Below, piece after piece: positions 26,536 through 34,756 of a DNA stretch of 64,000 nt; position 1 is the stretch's first letter; the number at the start of each line of letters is the position of its first letter. The stretch comes from Streptomyces lacrimifluminis (lineage in GTDB: Bacteria > Actinomycetota > Actinomycetes > Streptomycetales > Streptomycetaceae): positions 1-64,000 of the forward strand of contig NZ_BMMU01000030.1 in the NCBI RefSeq assembly GCF_014646095.1, read 5' to 3'. The position numbers and the translations under genes were made by a program. The notes beneath the pieces are model-generated. The model was not told where the DNA came from. It was given only the letters and a program-made list of their open reading frames with translations, and made no database searches.

Positions 26536-27039
26536 ATGAGCGAAGAGCGCCCCACATCCGACGCCGCTCGGGGGGACGCGGCCGACGAGGCACCGTACGA
26601 GACGCCCGCCTCCGACGCCGACGCGTGGGCGAAGGCCTGCGCCGAGGACCTCGAAGCGGAGAAGGCGCGCCGCCGGGCCCGGTACGGCCAGCAGCCGGGC
26701 TCCGCCGCCGAGGAACTGCGCAAGCTCGTCGACGCCGTCTCGGAGAAGCTGTCGTCCCTCCAGTCACCGCTGCTCGGCGCGGTCGCCCAGGGCACCGCCC
26801 AGCAGGTGGTGCAGCAGGTCGTCCAGCAGGCCAGGGCGGCCGTCGAACCGGTGATCGAACGCAATCCGGATGTCTTCGACCACCTGGCAGCCGCGGGCAA
26901 CGAACTGCTCGCCGCCTACCGCTCCGCCGTCGAGTCCCAGGAACGCCGCTGGACGACCGGGGAGGCCGACGGAGGAAAGAACCGGGGCGAGGACCCGGGC
27001 GAGGGCACCGGCTCCGGCGAGCGCATCGACCTGGACTGA
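26536..27039 (+). CDS. Small acidic coiled-coil protein (DUF5304-like)
   Basis: This is a 167-residue soluble protein with no membrane segment. The first 30 residues and last 35 residues are disordered and charged. The middle (about residues 55-140) is helical, with GTAQQVVQQVVQQARAAVE as an amphipathic repeat. I believe it matches the Streptomyces DUF5304 family and sits where Rv2183c lies in mycobacteria, but the name is from memory. CAGGAG precedes the ATG. It follows the ArsA-like gene by 57 bases and is likely in one transcription unit with it. Confidence 0.75.
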   Translation: MSEERPTSDAARGDAADEAPYETPASDADAWAKACAEDLEAEKARRRARYGQQPGSAAEELRKLVDAVSEKLSSLQSPLLGAVAQGTAQQVVQQVVQQARAAVEPVIERNPDVFDHLAAAGNELLAAYRSAVESQERRWTTGEADGGKNRGEDPGEGTGSGERIDLD

Positions 27040-27154
27040 CACCCCTTGGACCACGTCCCCGTCGGGCCCGCCCGGCGTGCGGACGAGGGGCACCCGGCGA
27101 CAGGGCCTCGGGTACGGTTGGCCGTAGCGGGGCTCCACCGAAACTGAGGGATTC

Positions 27155-28108
27155 ATGGGACTCACCATCGGCGTCGATATCGGCGGCACGAAGATCGCGG
27201 CCGGCGTGGTCGACGAGGAGGGCAACATCCTCTCGACCCACAAGGTGCCGACCCCGGGCACGCCCGAGGGCATCGTGGACGCCATCGCCGCCGCCGTCGA
27301 GGGCGCGCGCGCCGGGCACGACATCGTGGGCGTCGGTATCGGCGCCGCCGGATACGTGAACCGCGAGCGATCCACGGTCTACTTCGCGCCCAACATCGAC
27401 TGGCGCGAGGAACCGCTGAAGGACAAGGTCGAGACCCGCGTGGGCCTGCCGGTCGTCGTCGAGAACGACGCGAACGCGGCGGCGTGGGGCGAGTACAAGT
27501 TCGGCGCCGGCAAGGGCCACCGCAACGTCATCTGCATCACCCTGGGCACCGGCCTCGGCGGCGGCATCATCATCGGCAACAAGCTGCGCCGCGGCCACTT
27601 CGGCGTGGCCGCCGAGTTCGGCCACATCCGCGTGGTCCCGGACGGGCTGCTGTGCGGCTGCGGCAGCCAGGGCTGCTGGGAGCAGTACGCGTCGGGGCGC
27701 GCCCTCGTCCGGTACGCGAAGCAGCGCGCCAACGCGACCCCCGAGAACGCGGAGCTGCTCCTCTCCCTGGGCGACGGCACCCCCGACGGCATCGAGGGCA
27801 AGCACATCTCGATGGCCGCGAGGCAGGGCGACCCCGTCGCCGTCGACTCGTACCGCGAACTGGCCCGCTGGGCCGGCTCGGGCCTCGCCGATCTGGCCTC
27901 CCTCTTCGACCCCTCCGCCTTCATCGTCGGCGGCGGCCTCTCGGACGAGGGCGAACTGGTCCTCGACCCCATCCGCAGGTCCTACAAGCGCTGGCTGGTG
28001 GGCGGCAACTGGCGCCCGGTCGCCGACGTCATCGCCGCCCAACTGGGCAACAAGGCAGGCATGGTGGGCGCGGCGGACCTGGCCCGTGAACCCGACCCGA
28101 TCATGTAG
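27155..28108 (+). CDS. glkA: Glucokinase (ROK family)
   Basis: This ATP-dependent glucokinase of 317 residues is highly similar to S. coelicolor GlkA, which phosphorylates glucose and is required for carbon catabolite repression. ATP is bound by the N-terminal GVDIGGTKIAAGVVD. The glucose residues are in VVENDANAAAWGE. The ROK zinc motif CGCGSQGCWEQYASG is intact. GAGGGA precedes the ATG. A strong terminator follows. Post-translational control by a glucose transporter is known for the S. coelicolor enzyme; nothing in this sequence tests it. Confidence 0.97.
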   Translation: MGLTIGVDIGGTKIAAGVVDEEGNILSTHKVPTPGTPEGIVDAIAAAVEGARAGHDIVGVGIGAAGYVNRERSTVYFAPNIDWREEPLKDKVETRVGLPVVVENDANAAAWGEYKFGAGKGHRNVICITLGTGLGGGIIIGNKLRRGHFGVAAEFGHIRVVPDGLLCGCGSQGCWEQYASGRALVRYAKQRANATPENAELLLSLGDGTPDGIEGKHISMAARQGDPVAVDSYRELARWAGSGLADLASLFDPSAFIVGGGLSDEGELVLDPIRRSYKRWLVGGNWRPVADVIAAQLGNKAGMVGAADLAREPDPIM

Positions 28109-28128
28109 AACGCCCTCCGCACCCGTAC

Positions 28129-28168
28129 CTGCTCGCCGTCCCCTGGAAGGGGACGGCGAGCAGCCTTT
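28129..28168 (+). terminator. Terminator after glkA
   Basis: A perfect 15-bp stem (28129-28143 with 28149-28163) closes a TGGAA loop and is followed by CCTTT. Confidence 0.9.
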
Positions 28169-28228
28169 AGGGGCGCGGGGCTGTGTCATTGTGCGGCTCC
28201 GCCGCGTGGGCGCGACAAGCCACAACGG
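28169..28228. repeat. Dispersed intergenic repeat, family A, copy 2
   Basis: The stretch GGGGCGCGGGGCTGTGTCA, GCGGCTCCGCCGCG and GCGCGACAAGCCACAACG matches 2423-2479 closely. It lies directly after the glkA terminator. Confidence 0.7.
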
Positions 28229-28306
28229 GCCGTCAGACGGCCAACAACCGCACCTCTCACGGCGAGTTCCCGCCGCCCCCCACCCCACCTCCGTATCTTG
28301 ACCAAC

Positions 28307-29062
28307 ATGGCGACCAACCCCCCGCTCCCAACCCCCCGCACGGACCCCGACGGTTCCGCCGTCATCCGAGTCCTCAGCTACAACATCCGCTCGATGCGCG
28401 ACGACACCACCGCCCTCGCCCGCGTCATCACCGCCTGCGCCCCCGACCTGGTCCTCATCCAGGAAGCCCCCCGCTTCTTCCGCTGGCGCAGAAAGCTCTC
28501 CCGGCTCGCGGCAGCCTCCGGCCAGGTACTCCTGTCCGGCGGCGCCACCGCCGCCGGCCCGGCCCTCCTCTGCTCCCTGCGCGCGACCGTCGAACGCACC
28601 GAGGACGTCCTTCTGCCGCTCACCCCCGGCCGGCACCGCCGCGGTTTCGCGACGGCGGTCGTCCGCTTCGGGGGCGCCCGGCTCGGCGTGCTGAGCTGTC
28701 ATCTCAGCCTGCAGAAGGACGAGCGGTACGAGCAGTCCGGCCTGCTCCTCGACCGCCTCGCCGCGCTCGACGTACCCCACGCGGTCGCGGGCGGCGACCT
28801 CAACGAACGCCCCGCCGGCCGCAGCTTCCGGCGCCTGGCCACCGGCCTCCAGGACTGCTGGAGCACCGCCCCCTGGGGTACGGAGTACACCTCGACGCCC
28901 ACCGACCCGCACCAGCGGATCGACGCGATCCTGGCCACGCCGGGCATCGAGGTCCTCGGCTGTGGGGTGCCGACGGGGCACCCAGGGGTGCTGGCGTCGG
29001 ACCTGAGGGCGGCGACGGATCACCTGCCCGTGCTGGCGGCACTGCGTGTACCGGCATCCTGA
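28307..29062 (+). CDS. Endonuclease/exonuclease/phosphatase (EEP) family hydrolase
   Basis: This 251-residue member of the EEP superfamily is a metal-dependent phosphodiesterase. Its motifs include VLSYNIRSM, LVLIQEAP (metal-binding Glu), GGDLNERP (Asp-Asn), QRIDAILATP and the terminal ATDHLPVLA with the catalytic Asp-His. No signal peptide is evident. Substrate (DNA, lipid or nucleotide) cannot be chosen. The ATG is 7 bases after TATCTT (28294-28299) and has no Shine-Dalgarno, so it may be leaderless. A copy of its last 19 codons lies about 90 bases downstream. Confidence 0.88.
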   Translation: MATNPPLPTPRTDPDGSAVIRVLSYNIRSMRDDTTALARVITACAPDLVLIQEAPRFFRWRRKLSRLAAASGQVLLSGGATAAGPALLCSLRATVERTEDVLLPLTPGRHRRGFATAVVRFGGARLGVLSCHLSLQKDERYEQSGLLLDRLAALDVPHAVAGGDLNERPAGRSFRRLATGLQDCWSTAPWGTEYTSTPTDPHQRIDAILATPGIEVLGCGVPTGHPGVLASDLRAATDHLPVLAALRVPAS

Positions 29063-29152
29063 GCCCAGCCCGCCGGGCGGAGTCCGGCGCAGCCGCTCGA
29101 AGCCTGTGAAGCCCCCTCCGAGCAGTGCGAGTGCGGCGTCGAGAGGAGCTGC

Positions 29153-29209
29153 CTGAGGGCGGCCACGGACCACCTTCCGGTCCTGGCCGCCCTCAGAATC
29201 CCCGCTTCT
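29153..29209 (+). pseudogene. Remnant of a second EEP gene 3' end
   Basis: Reading from 29153, the codons give LRAATDHLPVLAALRIPAS, against LRAATDHLPVLAALRVPAS at the end of the intact gene (18 of 19 identical). Many third codon positions differ, so this is a diverged homologous sequence and not a recent repeat. The rest of the gene is missing. Confidence 0.7.
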
Positions 29210-29249
29210 CAGACGTCCCAGAACGTCCCCGGAGCCGGAGCCGTGGTCG

Positions 29250-29846
29250 TCAGACCACCGCCCCCCGACCCGGATCCTGCTCGTCGTCCTCGTCGCCCTT
29301 CATCCGCATCACCAGCGTCGCGAACCCGCCGAGGAACCCGCCGATGCCCAGCGTCGTCAGCCACCAGGTCATGTCCCAGCCCAGCAGTACGGCGAGCAGC
29401 AGCAGGACCGGACCGCCGAGCACCGCCAGCCAGGCGAACCGGGCCGTCGTGTCGGAGGCCGGCAGCGGAGGCGGCTCCGGTGGTACGAAGTGGCCCTCGT
29501 CGTCATCGTCGAAGTCGTCCTCCGACGCGTCGGGGGCCGTGTAGTCGCGCGGGCCGCCGACGCCCGGGGCGAAGGCGACGGAGCTGCCCAGCGGCTTCGC
29601 GGGCTGTCCGTCGCCCTTGGCCACCTTGTCGGCGTTGCCCTTGGGGTCGGGGTCGACGATGTCGTCGATGTCGTCGTTCGTGTCCGATTCGAGCAGCGCC
29701 AGATCCTCGACGGACTTGAACGGTTTGGCGCCGGGCGGGTCCGGCGGCTCGTCGCCGTACGCCTCCACGATCGCGGCCCACGCGGCCGCTTCGTCGAAGG
29801 GCACGCCCTTCTCCTCCGGCTCGCGGTCGGAGTCGTGCTCAGCCAC
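29250..29846 (-). CDS. Hypothetical protein with acidic domain and two C-terminal membrane helices
   Basis: This is a 198-residue protein without a recognised domain. The first 130 residues are very acidic and low in complexity (ESDTNDDIDDIVDPDP, DASEDDFDDDDEGHF). Two hydrophobic helices follow (about residues 140-160 and 163-182), then a short charged tail, so the acidic domain probably faces the cytoplasm. GTG 29846 is chosen over upstream in-frame starts because GGAAGG precedes it. It overlaps the end of the esterase gene by 8 bases, so it is coupled to it. Confidence 0.78.
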   Translation of the reverse strand: MAEHDSDREPEEKGVPFDEAAAWAAIVEAYGDEPPDPPGAKPFKSVEDLALLESDTNDDIDDIVDPDPKGNADKVAKGDGQPAKPLGSSVAFAPGVGGPRDYTAPDASEDDFDDDDEGHFVPPEPPPLPASDTTARFAWLAVLGGPVLLLLAVLLGWDMTWWLTTLGIGGFLGGFATLVMRMKGDEDDEQDPGRGAVV

Positions 29847-30690
29847 CCGTGGCCGTCCCTTCCTGCTGCCCCACTCGGTCTCCCGGTCCCACCGAGTCCT
29901 TCGACTCCTCGGACCCCTTACCGGCCGCGGGTGCGAGCCGGAGGACGAACGCGTGGCTCTCCTCGAAGATCCGGTCCGCATCATGGTCCAACGTCGCGAC
30001 GTGGTAGCTCTGTTCCAGCACGATCTCCGTCACGTCCGTGGACGACACCCGGCTGAGCACCCGGGCCGAGTCGGCCGGCGGCACCACATGGTCCGCGCGG
30101 CTGTGCAGCAGCAGCATCGGCTGGGTGACCTGCGGCAGCTCGCCGTCGAGCAGGCGGTAGAACGTCCGCATCGAGTGCGCCGCGTGCAGCGGAACCCTGG
30201 GGTATCCGACCTCCGTGGCACCCTCCTTCTTTATGTCGCTCACGATGCCGGGCACCGAGGGCACCAGATGACGCACCACCGGAAGGGCGTACGCGGCGAG
30301 GCCGTGCACCTTGTTCGCCGGGTTGACGACCACGATGCCGCTGATCCGGTCGCCGTACTGCGCGGCGAGCCGCAGGGTCAGCGCGCCGCCCATCGACAGG
30401 CCGAAGACGAACACCCGGGTGCAGCGCTCCAGCAGGGCGCGCAGCTCACGGTCCACCTCCGCGTACCAGTCCTGCCAGCCGGTGAGCTGCATGTCCTCCC
30501 AGCGCGTGCCGTGCCCGGGCAGCAGCGGCAGCGAGACGGTCAGTCCGCGCTCGGCGAGGTACTCCGCCCAGGGGCGCAACGACTGCGGGGAACCGGTGAA
30601 ACCGTGGCAGAGGAGGACTCCGACCTCCCCGCCCTCATGGCGGTACGGCTCGGCTCCAGGAAGGACCGGCACCATCGGTCTCCTGTTCAT
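29839..30690 (-). CDS. Alpha/beta-hydrolase, carboxylesterase/monoacylglycerol lipase-like
   Basis: This 283-residue alpha/beta-hydrolase has the oxyanion motif LLCHGFTGSPQSL, the nucleophile elbow FGLSMGGAL, the acid in HSRADHVVP and the histidine in QSYHVATLDHD, so the triad is complete. The pattern fits Est30-type carboxylesterases and monoacylglycerol lipases. No signal peptide is visible. The last 30 residues are a charged disordered tail. It is divergent from plsC, so acyl-lipid turnover is a reasonable inference. The alternative start at the internal Met six residues later is possible. Confidence 0.88.
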   Translation of the reverse strand: MNRRPMVPVLPGAEPYRHEGGEVGVLLCHGFTGSPQSLRPWAEYLAERGLTVSLPLLPGHGTRWEDMQLTGWQDWYAEVDRELRALLERCTRVFVFGLSMGGALTLRLAAQYGDRISGIVVVNPANKVHGLAAYALPVVRHLVPSVPGIVSDIKKEGATEVGYPRVPLHAAHSMRTFYRLLDGELPQVTQPMLLLHSRADHVVPPADSARVLSRVSSTDVTEIVLEQSYHVATLDHDADRIFEESHAFVLRLAPAAGKGSEESKDSVGPGDRVGQQEGTATGG

Positions 30691-30846
30691 GGGGTGGGTG
30701 ACTGGGGTGGGTGATCACGCATGGAAGCCACGAGGCTTCGAGGCGTACTTCACCGTACGCGACCGCACTGACACCGACCAGGGCCGTCGGGTTCTTTGCC
30801 GGTGCCGCGGGTTAAGGTCTGATCCACAGACACAGGAGGCAGTCGG

Positions 30847-31602
30847 TTGTTGTACGGCGCGATGAAGGTTTCCGTCGGGGTCCCGCTGAAGGTCGCCTTC
30901 AGGCCCTGGGTGGAAGGCCTGGAGAACGTTCCGGCCGACGGCCCGGCGATCCTGGCGAGCAATCACCTGTCCTTCTCCGACTCGTTCTTCCTCCCCGCGG
31001 TCCTCGACCGCAAGGTCACCTTCATCGCGAAGGCCGAGTACTTCACGACGCCCGGTCTCAAGGGCCGGATGACCGCCGCCTTCTTCAAGGGCGTCGGCCA
31101 GCTCCCGGTGGACCGCTCCGGGGCGCGCGGGGCGGGCGAGGCCGCGATCAGGAGCGGTGTCGAAGTCCTCGAGCGCGGTGAGCTGTTCGGCATCTATCCG
31201 GAGGGCACGCGCTCGCCCGACGGCCGCCTCTACCGGGGCAAGCCCGGCGGCCTCGCGCGCGTGGCGCTCGCCACCGGGGCGCCGGTCATTCCCGTGGCGA
31301 TGATCGACACCGAGAAGATCCAGCCGCCCGGCAAGGTGATGCCCAAGCTGATGCGCCCCGGCATCCGTATCGGCGAGCCGCTCGACTTCAGCCGGTACCA
31401 GGGCATGGAACACGACCGCTTCGTGCTCCGGGCCGTGACCGACGAGGTCATGTACGAAATTATGAAGCTCTCCGGCCAGGAGTACGTCGACATCTACGCC
31501 TCGGCCGCCAAGCGTCAGATCGCGGAAGCGCTGAAGGCGGAGAAACTGGCGGAGAAGCAGGCGCAGAAGGCCCTGGAGAAGGAACGTTCGGGCACCAAAT
31601 AG
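30847..31602 (+). CDS. plsC: 1-acyl-sn-glycerol-3-phosphate acyltransferase
   Basis: It acylates lysophosphatidate to phosphatidate at the membrane, in phospholipid synthesis. The 251-residue protein has the acyltransferase motifs NHLSFSD (NHx4D) and GIYPEGTRSPDG, plus PVIPVAMIDTEK. The C-terminal 30 residues form a Lys/Glu/Ala-rich helix, a common extension in Streptomyces. TTG at 30847 is taken as start because AGGAGG lies 9 bases before it. ATG 30862 is the alternative. In position it matches mycobacterial Rv2182c. Confidence 0.93.
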   Translation: MLYGAMKVSVGVPLKVAFRPWVEGLENVPADGPAILASNHLSFSDSFFLPAVLDRKVTFIAKAEYFTTPGLKGRMTAAFFKGVGQLPVDRSGARGAGEAAIRSGVEVLERGELFGIYPEGTRSPDGRLYRGKPGGLARVALATGAPVIPVAMIDTEKIQPPGKVMPKLMRPGIRIGEPLDFSRYQGMEHDRFVLRAVTDEVMYEIMKLSGQEYVDIYASAAKRQIAEALKAEKLAEKQAQKALEKERSGTK

Positions 31603-31636
31603 CAGTACCGGGGGCGGGTTCGGGGTGGGCGGGGAC

Positions 31637-32887
31637 ATGGCTGTACGTGAGAAAACCGGGCGGGAGAAGGCCGGGCGACCGACGATCATGCGGATGTCGG
31701 TCGAGCAGCCGCTGTGGCGTGCGCTGGCCGGCTACCGGGTGCTCACCATGCTGTACGCGGTGGGCTTCTTCGCCACCGCCTACGACGGGTTCCAGCGTGT
31801 CTGGGTCGCCGTCGCCTACTACGTCGTCCTGGTCGTCTGGACCCTGGCCACCCTGCCCTGGGTCGCCAACGCGGCCAGCTGCACCAAGCGCTTCCTCGCC
31901 GCCGACCTCACGATCGCCCTCACCGGCATCCTCCTCACGCCCCTCGCCGACACCCACGAACGCATCCAGTCGGGCGGCCCGACCCTGCCGTCGATATGGA
32001 CCGCGGGCTCCGTCCTGGCCTTCGCGATCAAGGGCGGCTGGCGCTGGGCGGCCCTCGCCTCGACGCTGGTCGCCGTGGTGAACCTGGTCGAGCGCGGCAC
32101 CCCGGCCCGCGACACCATCCACAACGTGATCCTGGTGTGGGTCGCCTCCATCGCCATCGGGTACGTCGTCGAGGTAGCCCGCGCCTCCGAGCGCATCCTT
32201 GCCCGCGCCCTGGAGATCGAGGCCGCGACCCGTGAACGGGAGCGCCTCGCCCGGGACATCCACGACAGCGTCCTCCAGGTACTGGCGATGGTGCAGCGGC
32301 GCGGCGCCGTGCTCGGCGGCGAGGCCGGGGAACTGGGCCGGATGGCCGGCGAGCAGGAGGTCGCGCTGCGCGCCCTCGTCTCCGGCGGCCTCGCACCGGA
32401 GTCGCGTGAGTCGCCGTACGGCGAGGCCGTGCACGCGGCGGGGGAGTCCGAGCCGGACGCGTCGGACCCGGTGGACCTGCGCACCCTGCTCGTCCCGTAC
32501 GCCACCTCGACGATCACCCTCTCCGAGCCGGGCGCGCCCGTGCCGCTCGCCCGGGCCGCCGCGAAGGAGCTGGCCGCGGCGGTCGGCGCCGCCCTGGACA
32601 ACGTACGGAAGCATGTCGGGGAGGACGCCCGCGCCTGGATCCTGGTCGAGGACGAGCCGACCTCCGTCGTCGTGACCGTGCGTGACGACGGGCCGGGCAT
32701 CCCGGAGGGGCGGCTCGCCCAGGCCGAGGGCGAGGGGCGGCTCGGCGTGGCCCAGTCGATCCGTGGCCGGCTGCGCGACCTCGGCGGCGACGCCGAACTG
32801 ATCTCGGTGCCGGGGCAGGGCACCGAGGTCGAACTGACGGTACCGAAAAACACCAGATCGGCACGGGGGAAGGCGGAGCGGCGATGA
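31637..32887 (+). CDS. macS: Sensor histidine kinase, MacS-like (DUF5931 plus HisKA_3)
   Basis: This membrane sensor kinase has about 416 residues. The N-terminal half has five or so hydrophobic helices (DUF5931-type sensor), then a dimerisation and phosphorylation helix RERERLARDIHDSVLQVL with the phospho-accepting His, and a HATPase domain with DNVRKHVGED (N box) and VRDDGPGIPEGRL (G1). The architecture and position beside a NarL-type regulator match MacS of S. coelicolor MacRS, which affects morphology and actinorhodin. The identity is from memory of synteny. An in-frame GTG at 31625 is the alternative start. Its stop overlaps the regulator start (ATGA). Confidence 0.85.
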   Translation: MAVREKTGREKAGRPTIMRMSVEQPLWRALAGYRVLTMLYAVGFFATAYDGFQRVWVAVAYYVVLVVWTLATLPWVANAASCTKRFLAADLTIALTGILLTPLADTHERIQSGGPTLPSIWTAGSVLAFAIKGGWRWAALASTLVAVVNLVERGTPARDTIHNVILVWVASIAIGYVVEVARASERILARALEIEAATRERERLARDIHDSVLQVLAMVQRRGAVLGGEAGELGRMAGEQEVALRALVSGGLAPESRESPYGEAVHAAGESEPDASDPVDLRTLLVPYATSTITLSEPGAPVPLARAAAKELAAAVGAALDNVRKHVGEDARAWILVEDEPTSVVVTVRDDGPGIPEGRLAQAEGEGRLGVAQSIRGRLRDLGGDAELISVPGQGTEVELTVPKNTRSARGKAERR

Positions 32888-33603
32888 CGGCCACCGGGAA
32901 CGACGGCAAGGGCACGACCGTTGACGAGGAAGGCGGCCGGGGCCCGCTGCGGGTGATGGTGGTGGACGACCACCCCATGTGGCGTGACGCTGTCGCCCGC
33001 GACCTGGCCGAGTCCGGGTTCGACGTGGTCGCCACGGCGAGCGACGGCGAGCAGGCCGTACGCCGCGCCCGCGCCGTCGCACCGGACGTCCTCGTGCTCG
33101 ACCTGAACCTGCCCGCCAAACCCGGCGTCCAGGTCTGCAAGGAACTGGTCGGGGCCAACCCCGCCCTGCGCGTCCTGGTCCTCTCGGCGAGCGGCGAGCA
33201 CGCCGACGTACTGGAGGCGGTGAAGTCGGGCGCGACCGGCTACCTGCTGAAGTCGGCCTCGACGGAGGAACTGCTGGACGCGGTGCGCCGTACCGCGGTC
33301 GGCGACCCGGTGTTCACCCCGGGACTGGCAGGCCTGGTCCTCGGCGAGTACCGACGGCTGGCCTCCGAGCCGGCCCCGGCCGCGGACGCCGACGAGCCCC
33401 GGGCCCCGCAGCTCACCGACCGCGAGACGGAGGTGCTGCGGCTGGTGGCCAAGGGACTCAGCTACAAGCAGATCGCCGAACGCCTGGTCATCTCCCACCG
33501 CACGGTCCAGAACCACGTCCAGAACACCCTGGGCAAGCTGCAACTGCACAACCGGGTGGAACTGGTGCGGTACGCGATACAGCGCGGCCTGGACGACGAG
33601 TGA
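32884..33603 (+). CDS. macR: NarL/LuxR-type response regulator, MacR-like
   Basis: This is a 239-residue response regulator. Its receiver domain has MVVDDHPMWRD (acidic pocket), DVLVLDLNLP (phospho-acceptor Asp), and GYLLKSAS (conserved Lys). Its LuxR helix-turn-helix is LTDRETEVLRLVAKGLSYKQ followed by IAERLVISHRTVQNHV. It is translationally coupled to the kinase gene and so is its partner. In S. coelicolor the MacR orthologue activates genes for membrane proteins. No MacR site was searched for here. Confidence 0.9.
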   Translation: MTATGNDGKGTTVDEEGGRGPLRVMVVDDHPMWRDAVARDLAESGFDVVATASDGEQAVRRARAVAPDVLVLDLNLPAKPGVQVCKELVGANPALRVLVLSASGEHADVLEAVKSGATGYLLKSASTEELLDAVRRTAVGDPVFTPGLAGLVLGEYRRLASEPAPAADADEPRAPQLTDRETEVLRLVAKGLSYKQIAERLVISHRTVQNHVQNTLGKLQLHNRVELVRYAIQRGLDDE

Positions 33604-33685
33604 GAAGAGTACGGAGCCTCGACGCCGAGTGAGGCGCGCGTCACACTGATCCTTCGTCAGGAACCCGCGGCGAAGGGACACTTCC

Positions 33686-34714
33686 ATGCGCGTCGGAGTA
33701 CTGACCGGAGGCGGCGACTGCCCCGGGCTCAACGCCGTCATCCGGGCCATCGTCCGTAAGGGCGTACAGGAGTACGAGTACGACTTCGTCGGCTACCGGG
33801 ACGGCTGGCGGGGTCCGCTGGAGGGCATCAGCGTGCGCCTCGACATCCCCGCCGTGCGCGGCATCCTCCCGCGCGGCGGCACCATCCTCGGCTCCTCACG
33901 GACCAACCCCCTCAAGCAGGAGAACGGCATCGCCCGCATCCGGGAGAACCTCGCCGCGCAGGAGGTCGACGCGCTCATCGCGATCGGCGGCGAGGACACC
34001 CTCGGCGTCGCGGCCCGCCTCACCGACGAGTACGGGGTGCCGGTCGTCGCCGTACCGAAGACGATCGACAACGACCTGTCCGCCACCGACTACACCTTCG
34101 GCTTCGACACCGCGGTCGGCATCGCGACGGAGGCGATCGACCGACTGCACACCACCGCCGAGTCGCACATGCGCGTCCTCGTCTGCGAGGTGATGGGCCG
34201 GCACGCCGGCTGGATCGCCCTCCACTCCGGCCTCGCCGGCGGTGCCAACGTCATCCTCATCCCCGAACAGCGCTTCGATACCGAACAGGTGTGCGCCTGG
34301 GTGACCTCGCGCTTCAGCGCCTCGTACGCCCCGATCGTGGTCGTCGCGGAGGGCGCCATGCCCAAGGACGGCGACATGGTGCTGAAGGACCAGTCCCTCG
34401 ACTCCTTCGGGCACGTGCGCCTGTCCGGCGTCGGTGAATGGCTGGCCAAGGAGATCGAGAAGCGGACCGGCAAGGAGGCGCGCACCACGGTGCTGGGCCA
34501 TGTCCAGCGCGGGGGCACACCCAGCGCCTTCGACCGCTGGCTGGCCACCCGCTTCGGCCTGCACGCCATCGAGGCGGTCCGCGACGGCGACTTCGGCAAG
34601 ATGGTCGCCCTGCGCGGCACGGACATCGCCCGCGTCCCGATCGCGGAGGCCACGGCGAAACTCAAGACGGTCGACCCGAAGCTGTACGAGGAGGCCGGCG
34701 TCTTCTTCGGCTGA
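33686..34714 (+). CDS. pfkA: 6-phosphofructokinase, actinobacterial type with PPi-like active-site residues
   Basis: It phosphorylates fructose 6-phosphate in glycolysis. The 342-residue protein has GGGDCPGLNAVIRAIV, IGGEDTLGVAARL and PKTIDNDLSATDYTFGFDTA. The position equal to E. coli Gly104 is Asp (GGEDT) and the one equal to Gly124 is Lys (PKTIDND). This pair is typical of pyrophosphate-dependent enzymes, such as that of Amycolatopsis. Whether this enzyme uses ATP or PPi cannot be settled by reading. AAGGGA precedes the ATG. Confidence 0.93.
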   Translation: MRVGVLTGGGDCPGLNAVIRAIVRKGVQEYEYDFVGYRDGWRGPLEGISVRLDIPAVRGILPRGGTILGSSRTNPLKQENGIARIRENLAAQEVDALIAIGGEDTLGVAARLTDEYGVPVVAVPKTIDNDLSATDYTFGFDTAVGIATEAIDRLHTTAESHMRVLVCEVMGRHAGWIALHSGLAGGANVILIPEQRFDTEQVCAWVTSRFSASYAPIVVVAEGAMPKDGDMVLKDQSLDSFGHVRLSGVGEWLAKEIEKRTGKEARTTVLGHVQRGGTPSAFDRWLATRFGLHAIEAVRDGDFGKMVALRGTDIARVPIAEATAKLKTVDPKLYEEAGVFFG

Positions 34715-34720
34715 GCGCGC

Positions 34721-34750
34721 GGGGCGCCCGGGTGCGAGCCCGGGCGCCCC
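34721..34750. terminator. Bidirectional terminator between pfkA and trpEG
   Basis: A perfect 12-bp GC-only stem (34721-34732 with 34739-34750) closes a 6-base loop between convergent genes. Confidence 0.8.
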
Positions 34751-34756
34751 TCCGCC

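Noticed and set aside
26339..29173. A 944-codon minus-strand open frame
   Set aside because: It is antisense to DUF5304-like, glkA and EEP genes and has shadow-frame composition.
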